Shown: positions 1-10,162, numbered from the stretch's first letter. The stretch is 64,000 bases of DNA from Spirochaetales bacterium (GCA_003247135.1 QKAW01000022.1:1-64000); one strand, 5' to 3'. A program made the numbers and translations. The notes: generated by a model not told the origin, from the sequence alone.

Positions 1-1
1 C

Positions 2-355
2 AACAAGGAACCTAAAAAAACTAAGAGGCAGAATTGTTACGAAAATATTAAAAGCTACATTGAAGCAAATTATAAAAAAGAGATCTCTTTAGACTATTTA
101 TCTGAAGTTTTTAAATTATCAACCTACCATATTTCCAGGGTTTTTAAATCTCATAATAAAATTGGGTTAATAAACTATTTAAATAACTACAGAATTTCAA
201 TGGCAAAAAAAGCACTACTACTTAACCCTGGGGATCAGATAAAAAAGATATCAACTGATTGCGGCTTTAAAAGTACGGGTTACTTTATATCTCTATTTAA
301 AAAAAGTGAGGGGATGACACCTTTACAATTTAGAGAAATTCATGGTTTTACCTGA
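2..355 (+). CDS. AraC-family transcriptional regulator, C-terminal part (5' end outside window)
   Basis: An open frame runs from the window edge to a TGA and encodes 117 residues. It has the AraC/XylS DNA-binding layout: a first helix-turn-helix (ISLDYLSEVFKLSTYHISRVFK), a linking helix (NYLNNYRISMAKKALL), a second helix-turn-helix (IKKISTDCGFKSTGYFISLF) and the family end motif GMTPLQFRE. The N-terminal sensor or response-regulator part is missing, so no ligand or target can be inferred. It runs convergently towards the cysteine desulfidase-like gene across 56 bases in which I see no terminator. Confidence 0.85.
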   Translation, partial: NKEPKKTKRQNCYENIKSYIEANYKKEISLDYLSEVFKLSTYHISRVFKSHNKIGLINYLNNYRISMAKKALLLNPGDQIKKISTDCGFKSTGYFISLFKKSEGMTPLQFREIHGFT

Positions 356-411
356 TAATGTTTTTTATTTAGTAAAAGTTCAGTACTCATTTTTGTAAAG
401 GTCTCAGTAAA

Positions 412-1686
412 TCAGGAATTATGAGTCATGATTTTTAAAATTAAATCATCGGTCTCTGTCATTGCATCACTGGCAATATTAGCTACATTTCTAATAGTCT
501 CTTCAGTAGACTCATAAATAATTCCAGTTCCAGCATTTACAACTCTGTTCTTCATGGCTAACTGATGCCCCATTACAGCAGCATCCACACTGGAAGCAAT
601 TTTTAAGGCACAGGAAGATTTAGCTCCATCGCATATTACTCCGGTTAAGTTAGCAAGACAATTTTTTACTGTATTTTCAACCTGAGTTAAAGTTCCTCCG
701 GATAAAAATGTTAAACCGCAACCAACACCTATTCCGGCAGTTACAGCCCCGCAAAAAGCTGAAAGTCGACCTATTCTTGTTTTAATATGAATAGGTATAA
801 GGTTTGCAAAGGCTAACCCTCTGTAAAAATCTTCTTCACTAATTTTATGCTCTTTACAATAGATATAAAGAGGGGATGAAATTGTTAATCCCTGATTCCC
901 GCTACCGGAATTAATAACAACAGGAAGATCGCAACCACTCATTCTTGCGTCAGAACCACTGGCTGCAAATGCTTTCATCTTCTCTTTTAGGTTGTCCCCA
1001 GAGTTATCCAGTATGGATTTCCCTACATTCATTCCATAATTGTTATCAAAACCTTCATTTGCTATTCGTAAATTATTTTTTATCTGGTTCTCAACTATTG
1101 GTTTTATTACTTCAGTGGGAACATTTTTACAATAATCCATTATTTTATCTATACTTAAAACAGATCTGTCATTTAAAGATGAGTTAAAATCATCCTCCTG
1201 GCAGGGATTAAATAGAATTCGTTCTCCATTTTTTTCAATCTTGGTTATATTAGTGTGTACATGGGTAACTTCAACCCTTGTTTCGTTATTTTTACTTTGC
1301 AAAACTATTTCAAAATACAACTTAGGAGTCGAAGCCTTATGTATGACTTTACAGAAATTTCTTTTATTCAAATCTTCTGCTGTTTTTATTAGCCCAGAAT
1401 TTAAGTTATGTAATACTTCCAGCTGTTTTGAAGAGTCTCCAACGAGCATCCCTAAAATTGATGATAGTTCAATCCCCCTTAAATTTTTTGTTCCGGGAAT
1501 AATAACTCCCTGTACGTTTTTTATCATATTACCACTGGCATATACTGTCATACCAACTGGTTCTTCATTTAATATCTCCATGCATTTTGCACTTGCAAGG
1601 GCAAGGGCTATAGGTTCTGTACAGCCTAATGCCACAATCAACTCTTCTCTCAATATGTTTGTAAAAATATCATAATACTCTTTCAT
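412..1686 (-). CDS. L-cysteine desulfidase / serine dehydratase alpha-like protein (CyuA/CdsB, UPF0597 family)
   Basis: A 424-residue protein of the UPF0597 family (YhaM/CyuA in enterobacteria, CdsB in methanogens). Characterised members break L-cysteine down to pyruvate, ammonia and sulfide using an oxygen-sensitive iron-sulfur cluster. The family signature LGCTEPIALALA is at residues 20-31 and supplies one candidate cluster cysteine. Others lie in the glycine-rich FCGAVTAGIGVGCG segment and in ICDGAKSSCALK. Length is normal for the family. The gene is divergent from a LysR regulator with 81 bases between them. No strong Shine-Dalgarno sequence is visible. A 15-base palindrome overlaps the start codon, so regulation by the neighbouring LysR protein is plausible. 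Whether cysteine or serine is the substrate cannot be decided from sequence. Confidence 0.85.
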   Translation of the reverse strand: MKEYYDIFTNILREELIVALGCTEPIALALASAKCMEILNEEPVGMTVYASGNMIKNVQGVIIPGTKNLRGIELSSILGMLVGDSSKQLEVLHNLNSGLIKTAEDLNKRNFCKVIHKASTPKLYFEIVLQSKNNETRVEVTHVHTNITKIEKNGERILFNPCQEDDFNSSLNDRSVLSIDKIMDYCKNVPTEVIKPIVENQIKNNLRIANEGFDNNYGMNVGKSILDNSGDNLKEKMKAFAASGSDARMSGCDLPVVINSGSGNQGLTISSPLYIYCKEHKISEEDFYRGLAFANLIPIHIKTRIGRLSAFCGAVTAGIGVGCGLTFLSGGTLTQVENTVKNCLANLTGVICDGAKSSCALKIASSVDAAVMGHQLAMKNRVVNAGTGIIYESTEETIRNVANIASDAMTETDDLILKIMTHNS

Positions 1687-1699
1687 ATTGTAACAATAT
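1685..1699. promoter_or_regulatory. Candidate LysR-type operator (perfect palindrome)
   Basis: The sequence ATATTGT-A-ACAATAT is a perfect 7-bp inverted repeat around one central base and contains the T-N11-A pattern common in LysR-regulator boxes. It lies in the divergent region between the desulfidase-like gene and the LysR gene and overlaps the desulfidase start codon. That position suits repression better than classical activation. AT-rich palindromes also arise by chance. Confidence 0.4.
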
Positions 1700-1767
1700 A
1701 ACTTATAACTGGTTTAGTAAAATTAAAAGATTTTATAATAACGTTTAAAAATTTTTATAGGTTAAGT

Positions 1768-2658
1768 ATGGAACTAAGAAATATTATTACATTTGCAAAA
1801 GTAGCAGAACTGCAGAGTTTCTCGAAAACTGCAAACACACTTAATTACTCCCAGGCAGCAATAACTATACAAATTAAGCAATTGGAAGAGGAGTTAGAGA
1901 CAAAACTTTTTGACAGAGTTGGAAAATCTATAACACTTACTCCAAAGGGAAATGAATTTCTAAAGTATGCAAAGCAGATTATTGAACTCTCAAATAATGC
2001 AATAAATGCTATTAAGGATGATAATTCACCAAGGGGTGAGTTAAAAATCGGTGTTGTCGAATCATTTTGTACATCACAATTTCCGGATATTATTAAAGAG
2101 TGTAGAGATACCTATCCCGATATTGAGATAATAGTTAAAATTGCGACAACCCCGGATTTGGAACTGATGCTTGTACAGAATGAAGTTGACTTTATAGTTA
2201 CAATGGACAAAAGACTTACTAATAAAAGTTTTATCACTTTATATGAGCAAAAAGAGGAGATTAATTTTATTTCCAGTTCATCATACCCTATTCCCATGGG
2301 CGAACTATTTTTAAAAGATATAGTTAAAGAGCCATTTATTATGCCTGAGAAAGTATGTAATTGCAGAAAGTTACTGGAATCCAGAGTAGGTGAGTTTATG
2401 AATCCAGATGATCTGAAAATATTCCTGGAAATTGGTAATACCGATGTTATAAAGAAGTTTGTACAGCAGGCAGTTGGAATATCCATCCTTCCGGAAATGA
2501 CAATAAAACAGGATATAAAAAACCGGTCTTTAAGAGTTTTAAATGTAACAGATTTTAAACCAGATGTATGGTTACAGGTGGTGCATCATAAAGAGAAACA
2601 CATGTCTGTAATAATCAGATGTATAACAGAAATAATAATAAAGCACTTAAAAAGTTAA
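1768..2658 (+). CDS. LysR-family transcriptional regulator
   Basis: A 296-residue LysR-type regulator. Residues 1-60 form the winged helix-turn-helix (ELRNIITFAKVAELQSFSKT, SQAAITIQIKQLEEELETKL, FDRVGKSITLTPKG). Residues from about 90 on form the periplasmic-binding-protein-like effector domain, beginning GELKIGVVES. Length is normal. It is transcribed away from the cysteine desulfidase-like gene, the usual arrangement for a LysR regulator and its target, so control of cysteine or serine catabolism is a reasonable inference. The effector is unknown. Confidence 0.93.
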   Translation: MELRNIITFAKVAELQSFSKTANTLNYSQAAITIQIKQLEEELETKLFDRVGKSITLTPKGNEFLKYAKQIIELSNNAINAIKDDNSPRGELKIGVVESFCTSQFPDIIKECRDTYPDIEIIVKIATTPDLELMLVQNEVDFIVTMDKRLTNKSFITLYEQKEEINFISSSSYPIPMGELFLKDIVKEPFIMPEKVCNCRKLLESRVGEFMNPDDLKIFLEIGNTDVIKKFVQQAVGISILPEMTIKQDIKNRSLRVLNVTDFKPDVWLQVVHHKEKHMSVIIRCITEIIIKHLKS

Positions 2659-2747
2659 ATTTCTGTTTGAAAATTGAATTAATTATATTTTTTTAATTAT
2701 CTATTATTATGACTAACATTTTAAATACCGTTTTTATATAAAAGTGT

Positions 2748-2777
2748 TTGACTTTAAATTAATAATAGTAATAACAT
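2748..2777 (+). promoter_or_regulatory. Candidate sigma70-type promoter for the lipoprotein gene pair
   Basis: TTGACT at 2748-2753 is followed by TAACAT at 2772-2777 with an 18-base spacer, about 36 bases upstream of the lipoprotein start. The -10 match is only partial and the region is AT-rich, so this is tentative. Confidence 0.35.
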
Positions 2778-2812
2778 TCACGTAATTTAAAATTATTTAA
2801 TAAGGAAAATAT

Positions 2813-5303
2813 ATGAAAAAACTCAGTATGATTTTTTGTCTGGCAATTACATTAATACTTTATTCCTGCGAAGAACTCTCCTCTAAGTTTACAACAGTAT
2901 CAGATATTGAATCTATTAAGATTACCTCAGACTCAGACGAGGTTATGGTTGGAAAGAGTATACAGCTGAAGGCATCAGTAACTCCTAAAGATGCACTGTA
3001 TCCATATTATAATTGGTCCAGTTCTAATAAAAAGATAGCTAGTGTAGATAGTAACGGATTTGTAAATGCCCATAAACTAGGCAGTGTAACAATTTCAGCT
3101 ATTTCTTTAGATAAAAGTGTTTCAGGAGAATTTAAGCTGACAATTGTTCCTTATGTAGACATTAGTAATGAAAATGTTGAAAATGATGAAAATGAAGATG
3201 ATGTTGATGACGTAGATGAAAGTAATACTTTAAAGAATGTGTTTCTGGCTTTGGATAAACTTGAGCTAAGTGTCGGAGAAAGCTATAAATTGCACTACTC
3301 AACAGAACCATATTCCGCAACTTATACCTATTCTTTCTGGACATCAAGCAATCAGGAAATATTATCAGTTGACACAGAGGGGTTAGTTAAAGCAAACTAT
3401 TGGTAATTTTTCAGATAGCACTACAATCACTGTAATACCACCAATCGAGAAGGTTTTAGCACCTGATTTTAGTGCAAATAGTGGAATATATTACTCCGAA
3501 GTAGAGCTTACACTCTCTTCAGGAACAAGTGGGGCAACAATCTACTATACAACAGATTGGTCTTATCCTGATAAAAACTCTATAGAATATACTGGCCCAT
3601 TTAAAATCTCCGGAAAGAAAGAGACTATAAAAGTATATGCTATAGCATATAAAGATGGTCTTAATAAATCATCGATAACCAGCCAAATGTATGATTTCCG
3701 TCAGAAAGATCTGGAGGATGTTAAGTTTTCTCCACTTCCTGGTACATATAGTGGTGCACAGAATATTACTCTGCTTAATTCAAATCCATCTGCTTTAATT
3801 TATTATACATTGGATGGAAGTGAGCCTACTTTAAACTCAACTCTGTATCAAGGAGAGATCGAAGTTCATGAGAAAACAACAATAAAAGCATTTGCTGCAT
3901 GTGATGGTTATAATGATTCAAGCGTATATACTGCCTCTTATTCATTAAGTAGCATAGTTGTAAACCCCGTTCAGTTTAGTCCTGTAGGAAATAATTATAC
4001 AACAGATCAGCTAGTTACCCTAAGTACAGAAACAGATGAGGCAACTATTTATTATACACTTGATGGAACTATACCGACTAATGACTCAATAATGTATACT
4101 GGTCCAATCCCCGTTAGTGGACATGGTAGTTCTATTGGAATAAGGGCCATTGCTTTTAAAGAGGGGTTTAAAACATCAAGCATAACTTCTTCCAAATTTA
4201 ATGTTAATTATCCATCTGTTGAAGAACCAAAGTTTAACAACTTCACAAGGACAATTTATGAAGATTTTACATTAGCTATTACATCGGAAACTGCTGATGC
4301 TGAAATTTATTATACATTAGATGATACGTTACCATCAAAAGTTAATGGAATACTCTATTCTGAACCGATATCTATAAATGAAAATGGTAAAAAATATACA
4401 ATAAGTGCTATCGCATATAAAGATGAAATGCGTCCATCTAGCTATGGCTTTATTGAACTGGATCTAATATATCCTTCAGTTCTATCTCCCGATTATTCTC
4501 TTGTTGAAGAAAAGAATTTTAGTAATATTAACTATTATGGGGATATTGATGTTATTCTCAGCAGCAGAACAGATGGTGCAGATATCTACTATACAACAGA
4601 TGGTACAGACCCTACTACAGAATCTTTTTTATACACCGAACCAATTCCGATACATGGAGACGGAACTTCAGTTACAGTTAAATCCTTAGCTGTTAAAAGT
4701 GGAATGACTGACTCTGTTATTAGTTCAAAAACCTATAGTATTATTTATCTATTGTTGCAAAAACCAAGAATAAATTTAGATACGACCTACACTGGACCAG
4801 GGGCTTTGGTGAAATTTGTCCATGATACCCCTGATGTTACATTTCACTATACTATTAATGGGGAGGTTCCAACTGTAGATTCACCTTCTGATATAAGCTA
4901 TACAACTACTGAAGATGTAACCCTTAAAGTTATAGCGGTTAAAGATGAATTTAAAAATAGCGAAGTTGTAACCCGTAGTATTATTATTCCTGACTTAAAA
5001 AGCAGTTTCAATACCGAGACTGTAAATGGAAGTGGAACTATTGTTGGTAGTTCAAAATTTAATAGAAATGGTGGGACTCAATACTATACTCTAAATGTAA
5101 ATTTTTCACCTTTTATTATCTCATCTATAAAGTGGTTTTTAGATGGAGTTGAGATAACAGATGACAATATGAATGATAACAGAATTAATATAGAAATGGA
5201 TAATGTGCTATTGACTATTGGACAGCATCAATTAATATCTACGTTTCCGGATAAGTTTGGATATACACATACCGCTTCATGTGTTTTTTATGTTGAGAAT
5301 TAG
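2813..5303 (+). pseudogene. Frameshifted surface lipoprotein: two BIG2 Ig-like domains plus six chitobiase C-terminal-like repeats
   Basis: Two reading frames (2813-3406 and a frame continuing from about 3399 to 5303) together encode one protein of about 829 residues. The first part starts with a lipoprotein signal (lipobox LYSC) and carries two bacterial Ig-like (BIG2) domains joined by an Asp/Glu-rich linker. After the second BIG2 domain reaches VDTEGLVKAN, the frame hits a stop in TAT TGG TAA. Reading one base later gives IGNFSDSTTITVIPP, the expected end of that domain. Six repeats then follow with the chitobiase/hexosaminidase C-terminal signature, for example ATIYYTLDGTIPT and ADIYYTTDGTDPT. 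The total length is one base more than a multiple of three, which fits a single inserted base near 3398. It is either a recent inactivating mutation, a phase-variable or slippage site, or a sequencing error. It probably formed an operon with the NHL lipoprotein 11 bases downstream. Confidence 0.85.
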
Positions 5304-5314
5304 GAGAATTATAT

Positions 5315-7957
5315 ATGAAAGTTAAAACCCTACTTTTTTTGTTATTACTAATAATATTTACATCTTGTAATCAGAATTCTGTTGTAGAAAATAGTTTAAA
5401 TCTTGTTTGGGAAATTAGCGAAAGTGGTAGAACACTCTATCCCGATACCCTACCAGTAGTATCAAAATATGAAATTCAAGTATTAAAAGATGGCTCTTTA
5501 GTTAGAAGTATCACCGATATAACTGAAACTTTTTGTATTATAAGTAATTTAAATACAGGAACTTATAATATTATTGTAACAGGAATTTCAGAAAATGGTC
5601 TTAAGATTTTACAGGGAACTACTGATGCAGAGGTACTAGATTATGAAATAAACAATTCTACATTAACACTTAAATACTTTTTTGATGAAGCAGATAGTGG
5701 TTCAATTTCTGTTAACTCCAACTGGCTTGCTTCCGGATATCTTATTGATACAGCTAAAATAACTATTTTAGATTCTGATGGCTTAGACGTCTCCCCTGGA
5801 GAAATAACAGTAATTGATAATATTAGTTTTAATGCTTCAATATCTGATTTACCCCCTGGTATTTATAGTATGAAATTGGAATATTTTCGAGGAGAGGAAG
5901 TCATAAATATTCCTATGCTCTTTTCTGTTGTGGTGTTTCCTGGAATAGAAACAATTTGCGATTTTGCTCTTGATCAAACTGACTTTAACCCCTACTGGTC
6001 CATCAATTATGCTGGTTTTAGATCAATAACAGAGTATGGTGATGGATATAAAGCTATAGACGCAAGTCTACTAGATCCAGAACAAACTTGTTTTGATCTT
6101 CTAGGAAATTATTATATTGCTGACAAACTACATCATGTTATTCGAAAGGTTTCTCCAGAGGGTATCATTACAACTGTTGCCGGATCTTGGGTAGAAGGGT
6201 ACTCCGGTGATGGTGGTGGCGCTACTATGGCTATGTTAGCAGAACCTGAAGGTGTAGCTGTAGATTCTTTGGGTAACATTTACATAGCAGATACTGGAAA
6301 CAAGAGGGTAAGAAAGGTAGATACTGAAGGGAAGATCTGGACAATAGCTGGGACTGGTGAGTATTCAAGTAGCGGTGAAACGACAAATGGAATGTTTGCT
6401 ATAACTGCACAATTGTATACGCCTATACGACTTACTCTAAAAGGTGATGATATTCTCTACATAGTAGATAAGGAGGATCATAGAATAAGAGAACTGGATT
6501 TAAATACGGGAATTATAAATACATTTATAGGAACCGGAATATCAGGTAATTATATAAATGGAGCAGTTGCTACAGCTACCCCAATTTCATATCCAACAGG
6601 AATAGCTTTTTGGGGAGATGATGTATACATAACATGCAATAATTATGGATTGGCAAAAATAGACTCAACAGGTATTTTAACAATTCTTCACACAACATTA
6701 CGTCCATACAATAGTTTAACAATAGATGCTGAAGGTAAATTATATATTCCTCAACGAACCACGGTTTTATTAATCGGTACAGATGGAGGAGCTTCAATAA
6801 TAGCAGGAAATTCAGGAAACAGTATTGCTGGATATTATGGGAATGGTCTATTAGCAACAGAAGCTAACTTTTTTGATGTAAAACATGTTTCAATCGCTTC
6901 TGATAACTCCATATATTTAAGTGACTCGTCTAATGGTCTAATAAGAAGAATAGACTCTAATGGTATAATTAATAATGTAATAGGTACTTATGGTGCTTAT
7001 ATAGGTTATGGAAGACCAGCTGTAGATGCTAAATTACTAAGTGTGAAAGATGTAGCAGAAGATAGTTTAGGAAATAAATATTTGGCAGATATAGTAAATG
7101 ATCAGATACAAAAAATAGATTCCTCAGGAATAATATCACTTTTTGCTGGTTCAGGAGTTACAGGAAGAAGTGGAGATGGAGGGCTTGCTATTAATGCTAT
7201 GTTTAATGATCCCACTTCTATAGCTATTGATAGCAATGATAATTTATATATAGTGGATAGTAATAATAATGTAATTAGAAAAATTGACACTAGTGGTATA
7301 ATAACAACAATAGCAGGTGTGGGAACCCAGGGATATTATGGTGATGGCATAGCTGCAACAGAGGCAATCTTCAACTATCCAAAAGGGATATTTTGTGATT
7401 CTGCAGATAACTTGTATATCTCTGATACCGGAAATAATGTAATAAGAAAAATTGATTCATCTGGTATTATTACAACTGTTGTTGGTTTTGGTGAGCTGGG
7501 ATATTTTGGAGATGGTGGTTTAGCCACAGATTCAAAACTTAATGCCCCAAGGAATGTATTTGTTGATACTGATTTCAATATTTATATAGCTGATACTGGA
7601 AACAATGTTGTAAGATATGTAGATCATGCAACTGGCAAAATTTCTACAATAGCTGGAACAGGAAGTCCTGGAAAAACTAATGGAGGAGTTTCTGCCGTAA
7701 CTTCTATGTTAAATCAACCATATGATGTGGCACTTGATAAGTATGGCCAACTGTTTATTGCAGAATTTAACAATGACCGTATATTAAGAGTCAGCTCAAA
7801 TGGAATTATTAATACTATAAATAGTTACGGGTATTATCCTTTTATCTCTGACCCAGTTTTTGTTTTCATTGATAGAGAAGGGGTACTTTATGCAGGCTCT
7901 GAAAGTATTGCGCTAAAGTATGTATATTCCTTTGAATATTATAACGATAAATTCTAA
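5315..7957 (+). CDS. NHL-repeat beta-propeller lipoprotein
   Basis: An 880-residue predicted lipoprotein. MKVKTLLFLLLLIIFTSC is a signal peptide with a lipobox ending at Cys18. Residues 20-215 look like two beta-sandwich domains. The rest consists of about ten NHL-type propeller repeats with the recurring pattern (V/I)AxDSxGNxYIADTxNNxIRKIDSSGIITTxAG and linkers such as GYSGDGGxAT. NHL propellers usually bind proteins or carbohydrates, and this version with the GDGG linkers is common in secreted proteins. A clear Shine-Dalgarno sequence (AGGAGA) precedes the ATG. The gene follows the frameshifted BIG2/chitobiase-like lipoprotein by 11 bases, so the two were probably co-expressed surface proteins. 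No enzyme function can be assigned. Confidence 0.85.
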   Translation: MKVKTLLFLLLLIIFTSCNQNSVVENSLNLVWEISESGRTLYPDTLPVVSKYEIQVLKDGSLVRSITDITETFCIISNLNTGTYNIIVTGISENGLKILQGTTDAEVLDYEINNSTLTLKYFFDEADSGSISVNSNWLASGYLIDTAKITILDSDGLDVSPGEITVIDNISFNASISDLPPGIYSMKLEYFRGEEVINIPMLFSVVVFPGIETICDFALDQTDFNPYWSINYAGFRSITEYGDGYKAIDASLLDPEQTCFDLLGNYYIADKLHHVIRKVSPEGIITTVAGSWVEGYSGDGGGATMAMLAEPEGVAVDSLGNIYIADTGNKRVRKVDTEGKIWTIAGTGEYSSSGETTNGMFAITAQLYTPIRLTLKGDDILYIVDKEDHRIRELDLNTGIINTFIGTGISGNYINGAVATATPISYPTGIAFWGDDVYITCNNYGLAKIDSTGILTILHTTLRPYNSLTIDAEGKLYIPQRTTVLLIGTDGGASIIAGNSGNSIAGYYGNGLLATEANFFDVKHVSIASDNSIYLSDSSNGLIRRIDSNGIINNVIGTYGAYIGYGRPAVDAKLLSVKDVAEDSLGNKYLADIVNDQIQKIDSSGIISLFAGSGVTGRSGDGGLAINAMFNDPTSIAIDSNDNLYIVDSNNNVIRKIDTSGIITTIAGVGTQGYYGDGIAATEAIFNYPKGIFCDSADNLYISDTGNNVIRKIDSSGIITTVVGFGELGYFGDGGLATDSKLNAPRNVFVDTDFNIYIADTGNNVVRYVDHATGKISTIAGTGSPGKTNGGVSAVTSMLNQPYDVALDKYGQLFIAEFNNDRILRVSSNGIINTINSYGYYPFISDPVFVFIDREGVLYAGSESIALKYVYSFEYYNDKF

Positions 7958-7978
7958 GAAAATATAATCACAAGAATT

Positions 7979-8018
7979 AAGGCTGTTACTAAATCATTAG
8001 ATTAACAGCCTTTTTTTA
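7979..8018 (+). terminator. Intrinsic terminator after the NHL lipoprotein
   Basis: A perfect 10-bp inverted repeat (AAGGCTGTTA at 7979-7988 and TAACAGCCTT at 8003-8012) is followed by a run of T. It lies between convergent genes. The opposite strand has no T run, so it mainly serves the forward unit. Confidence 0.85.
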
Positions 8019-8038
8019 TTTTAAGATATAAAGAATTA

Positions 8039-9268
8039 TTATTTTTCAACCAGATATTTTAATAGCTGAACCAAATTAACCTTCTGACCCTTGGTTAGTA
8101 TACCAACTCTGAATATTTTCGCAGAGCCAAAAAGAACAATTACTAAGGATGCAAGTAGAATTAACATTGATACAATAACCATTAAAATTCCAGGAGAATC
8201 AATTAAAACCCTTGTATTCATCACTGTTGGGGAGGTAAATGGCAGATAGCTAAAAACCTTGGAAATTATTCCATTTGGGTTGGATATCAAAGCTGAACTC
8301 ATCATTATTGGTGCCATAATTAATAACTGCATTGGAATCTGTACCTGACCAAGATTCTGCTCATTTTCAACATTAGCCCCAATTGCGGCATAAATAAACA
8401 GATAGAAAAAGAATCCCAGAATAAAATAGATAACAATAATTACAAGGTTAGATGGAACTAGAATTGAGTCAGGAATATCAATCTTCATAACAGGAATTAC
8501 AAGTTTTAAAACTGCCACAGCCATGGAAATCCATACAGTAAATTGTAGCAGACCTGCAGCACCGGAACCAAGAACCTTTCCTAAAAGAATCTGAAAAGGC
8601 TTAACACTGCTTAGCAAAATCTCAATTGTTTTATTGGTTTTTTCTGATAACACAGAACGCCCTGTAGAAATACCATAGATAATAACAGTCATCATAATCA
8701 GAATAGACATAGCCATACTTATAAAAAGAACACTTTCATAATCCGAATCGTCCACATCTCCACTATCAGTAAGTTTCATACTCTTAATTTCCAGAGAATC
8801 AGATAGCCATTTACTGTCTTTAGAGGAAAGACCAAGAGTTTTAATTTTAATACCGTAAATATAATCTCTTAAAACCTTTTCAACCTCATTAGAGTACTGG
8901 AAGTCTGTACCGGTGGATGAGAAATAGTTAATGCTCTTTTTCTCCATAATATTATCAGGAATACTTATATAGCCCTTGGCCTTCTCTTTTATTACAAGAT
9001 CTTTTCCTTCATCTTCAGTTTCAACTCTTACAAGAGATAACTCCTTGGTCTGCAACATCTCATTGGCATAATTAAAAATATTTGTATCATTTACTAAAAC
9101 CGCTATAGAAGAATTACTCTCGGTTTTAAATGATTTCATAGCTAAGTAACTTGGAAGAATTGTTATTGCTCCAAAAAGCAGAGGGCCAAGAAATGTCATA
9201 ATAAGAAACATTTTGCCCTTTGTAATCTCTTTAAATTCATGTTTAAATATAATAAAAACTTTTTTCAT
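8039..9268 (-). CDS. ABC-2 type transporter permease (NatB-like)
   Basis: A 409-residue membrane protein of the ABC-2 permease group. It has one N-terminal transmembrane helix (about residues 20-42), a large extracytoplasmic domain (about 45-180), then five or six helices containing the typical segment GRSVLSEKTNKTIEILLSSVKPFQILLGK. This layout matches NatB-type sodium/drug exporters and YhaP-like permeases. The start codon directly abuts the stop codon of the ATPase gene, so the two are translationally linked. The substrate is unknown; NatB-like proteins export Na+ in Bacillus, but the fold is shared by many drug and peptide exporters. Confidence 0.85.
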   Translation of the reverse strand: MKKVFIIFKHEFKEITKGKMFLIMTFLGPLLFGAITILPSYLAMKSFKTESNSSIAVLVNDTNIFNYANEMLQTKELSLVRVETEDEGKDLVIKEKAKGYISIPDNIMEKKSINYFSSTGTDFQYSNEVEKVLRDYIYGIKIKTLGLSSKDSKWLSDSLEIKSMKLTDSGDVDDSDYESVLFISMAMSILIMMTVIIYGISTGRSVLSEKTNKTIEILLSSVKPFQILLGKVLGSGAAGLLQFTVWISMAVAVLKLVIPVMKIDIPDSILVPSNLVIIVIYFILGFFFYLFIYAAIGANVENEQNLGQVQIPMQLLIMAPIMMSSALISNPNGIISKVFSYLPFTSPTVMNTRVLIDSPGILMVIVSMLILLASLVIVLFGSAKIFRVGILTKGQKVNLVQLLKYLVEK

Positions 9269-10162
9269 CTACTTCTCCTCACCAATACTGGAAACAAATA
9301 TTTTATGAAGCGACGGCACAATCCGTTCATATTTTTTTATTGAAATTCTGTTTACAATTTCTTTAAGAAATTCATCAGCTCTATCACCGTCTTTTAACTC
9401 AACCTCCAGATATCTGGGATATTTTATTACAGAATCAACCATATCCAGACTCTCTATAAAACTACCGTCCCCATCAAATTCCAGGGAGATCATTCTGTCA
9501 CCAAAGGAGTTTTTTATATCAGCAACAGAACCAGAAATTATCGATTTACCCTTATTTATAATCATTATATGAGAGCAAATTTTTTCAGCCTGCTCCATAA
9601 CATGGGTAGAGAAGATTATAGTTTTTCCTTTAGATTTTAAAAGAACAATAGCATCCCGTAGTTTATCAGCACTAATTGGGTCAAGACCACTAAAAGGTTC
9701 ATCCAGGATTATAATATCAGGATCATGGATAATCGCAGTAATAAACTGAATCTTCTGACTCATTCCCTTGGATAACTCTTCTGTTTTCCTGTATCTCCAC
9801 TCCTGGATATCAAAATAAGCAAGCCATTTCTCAATTTCAAGCTCAATCTGGTGCATTGTTTTACCCTTTAACATCCCAAAGTATGAGATAAAATCCGTAA
9901 CTGTGGATTTTTTATAAATACCTCTCTCCTCAGGCAGGTAACCAATGTGTTCATTGTCACTCTCCTTCAGCTTTGCACCATTAAAAAAGATCTCTCCATT
10001 GTCAGGCTTAATAATATCCATAATCATCTTTATTGTTGTGGATTTACCCGCACCATTGGGACCAAGAATTCCAAATATCTCACCACTTTGAACTTTAAAC
10101 GAGATATTCTGAACAGCTTCTACGTTTTCGTAACTTTTATTTACCCTTTTTAATTCAATCAA
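9269..10162 (-). CDS. ABC transporter ATP-binding protein (NatA-like)
   Basis: A 297-residue ABC ATPase. Walker A is GPNGAGKST (about residues 34-42), the signature is LSKGMSQKIQF, and Walker B is IIILDEPFSGLDP followed by the switch histidine in FSTHVM. About 75 residues after the ATPase core match the C-terminal extension of NatA-like exporters. The start codon is TTG, 7 bases after GGAG. It is the first gene of a pair with the permease and lies 38 bases downstream of the umuC-type gene on the same strand, so read-through from the umuDC unit is possible. Confidence 0.92.
   Translation of the reverse strand: MIELKRVNKSYENVEAVQNISFKVQSGEIFGILGPNGAGKSTTIKMIMDIIKPDNGEIFFNGAKLKESDNEHIGYLPEERGIYKKSTVTDFISYFGMLKGKTMHQIELEIEKWLAYFDIQEWRYRKTEELSKGMSQKIQFITAIIHDPDIIILDEPFSGLDPISADKLRDAIVLLKSKGKTIIFSTHVMEQAEKICSHIMIINKGKSIISGSVADIKNSFGDRMISLEFDGDGSFIESLDMVDSVIKYPRYLEVELKDGDRADEFLKEIVNRISIKKYERIVPSLHKIFVSSIGEEK

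Noticed and set aside
945-1675. Open frames on the + strand inside the desulfidase-like gene
   Set aside because: They overlap a complete conserved gene on the other strand and have no recognisable motif or Shine-Dalgarno.
4501-4689. Short frame inside the chitobiase-like repeats
   Set aside because: Lies in another frame of the repeat region; low-complexity product.
6576-7578. Minus-strand open frames within the NHL gene
   Set aside because: Shadows produced by the repeat structure of a well-supported plus-strand protein.
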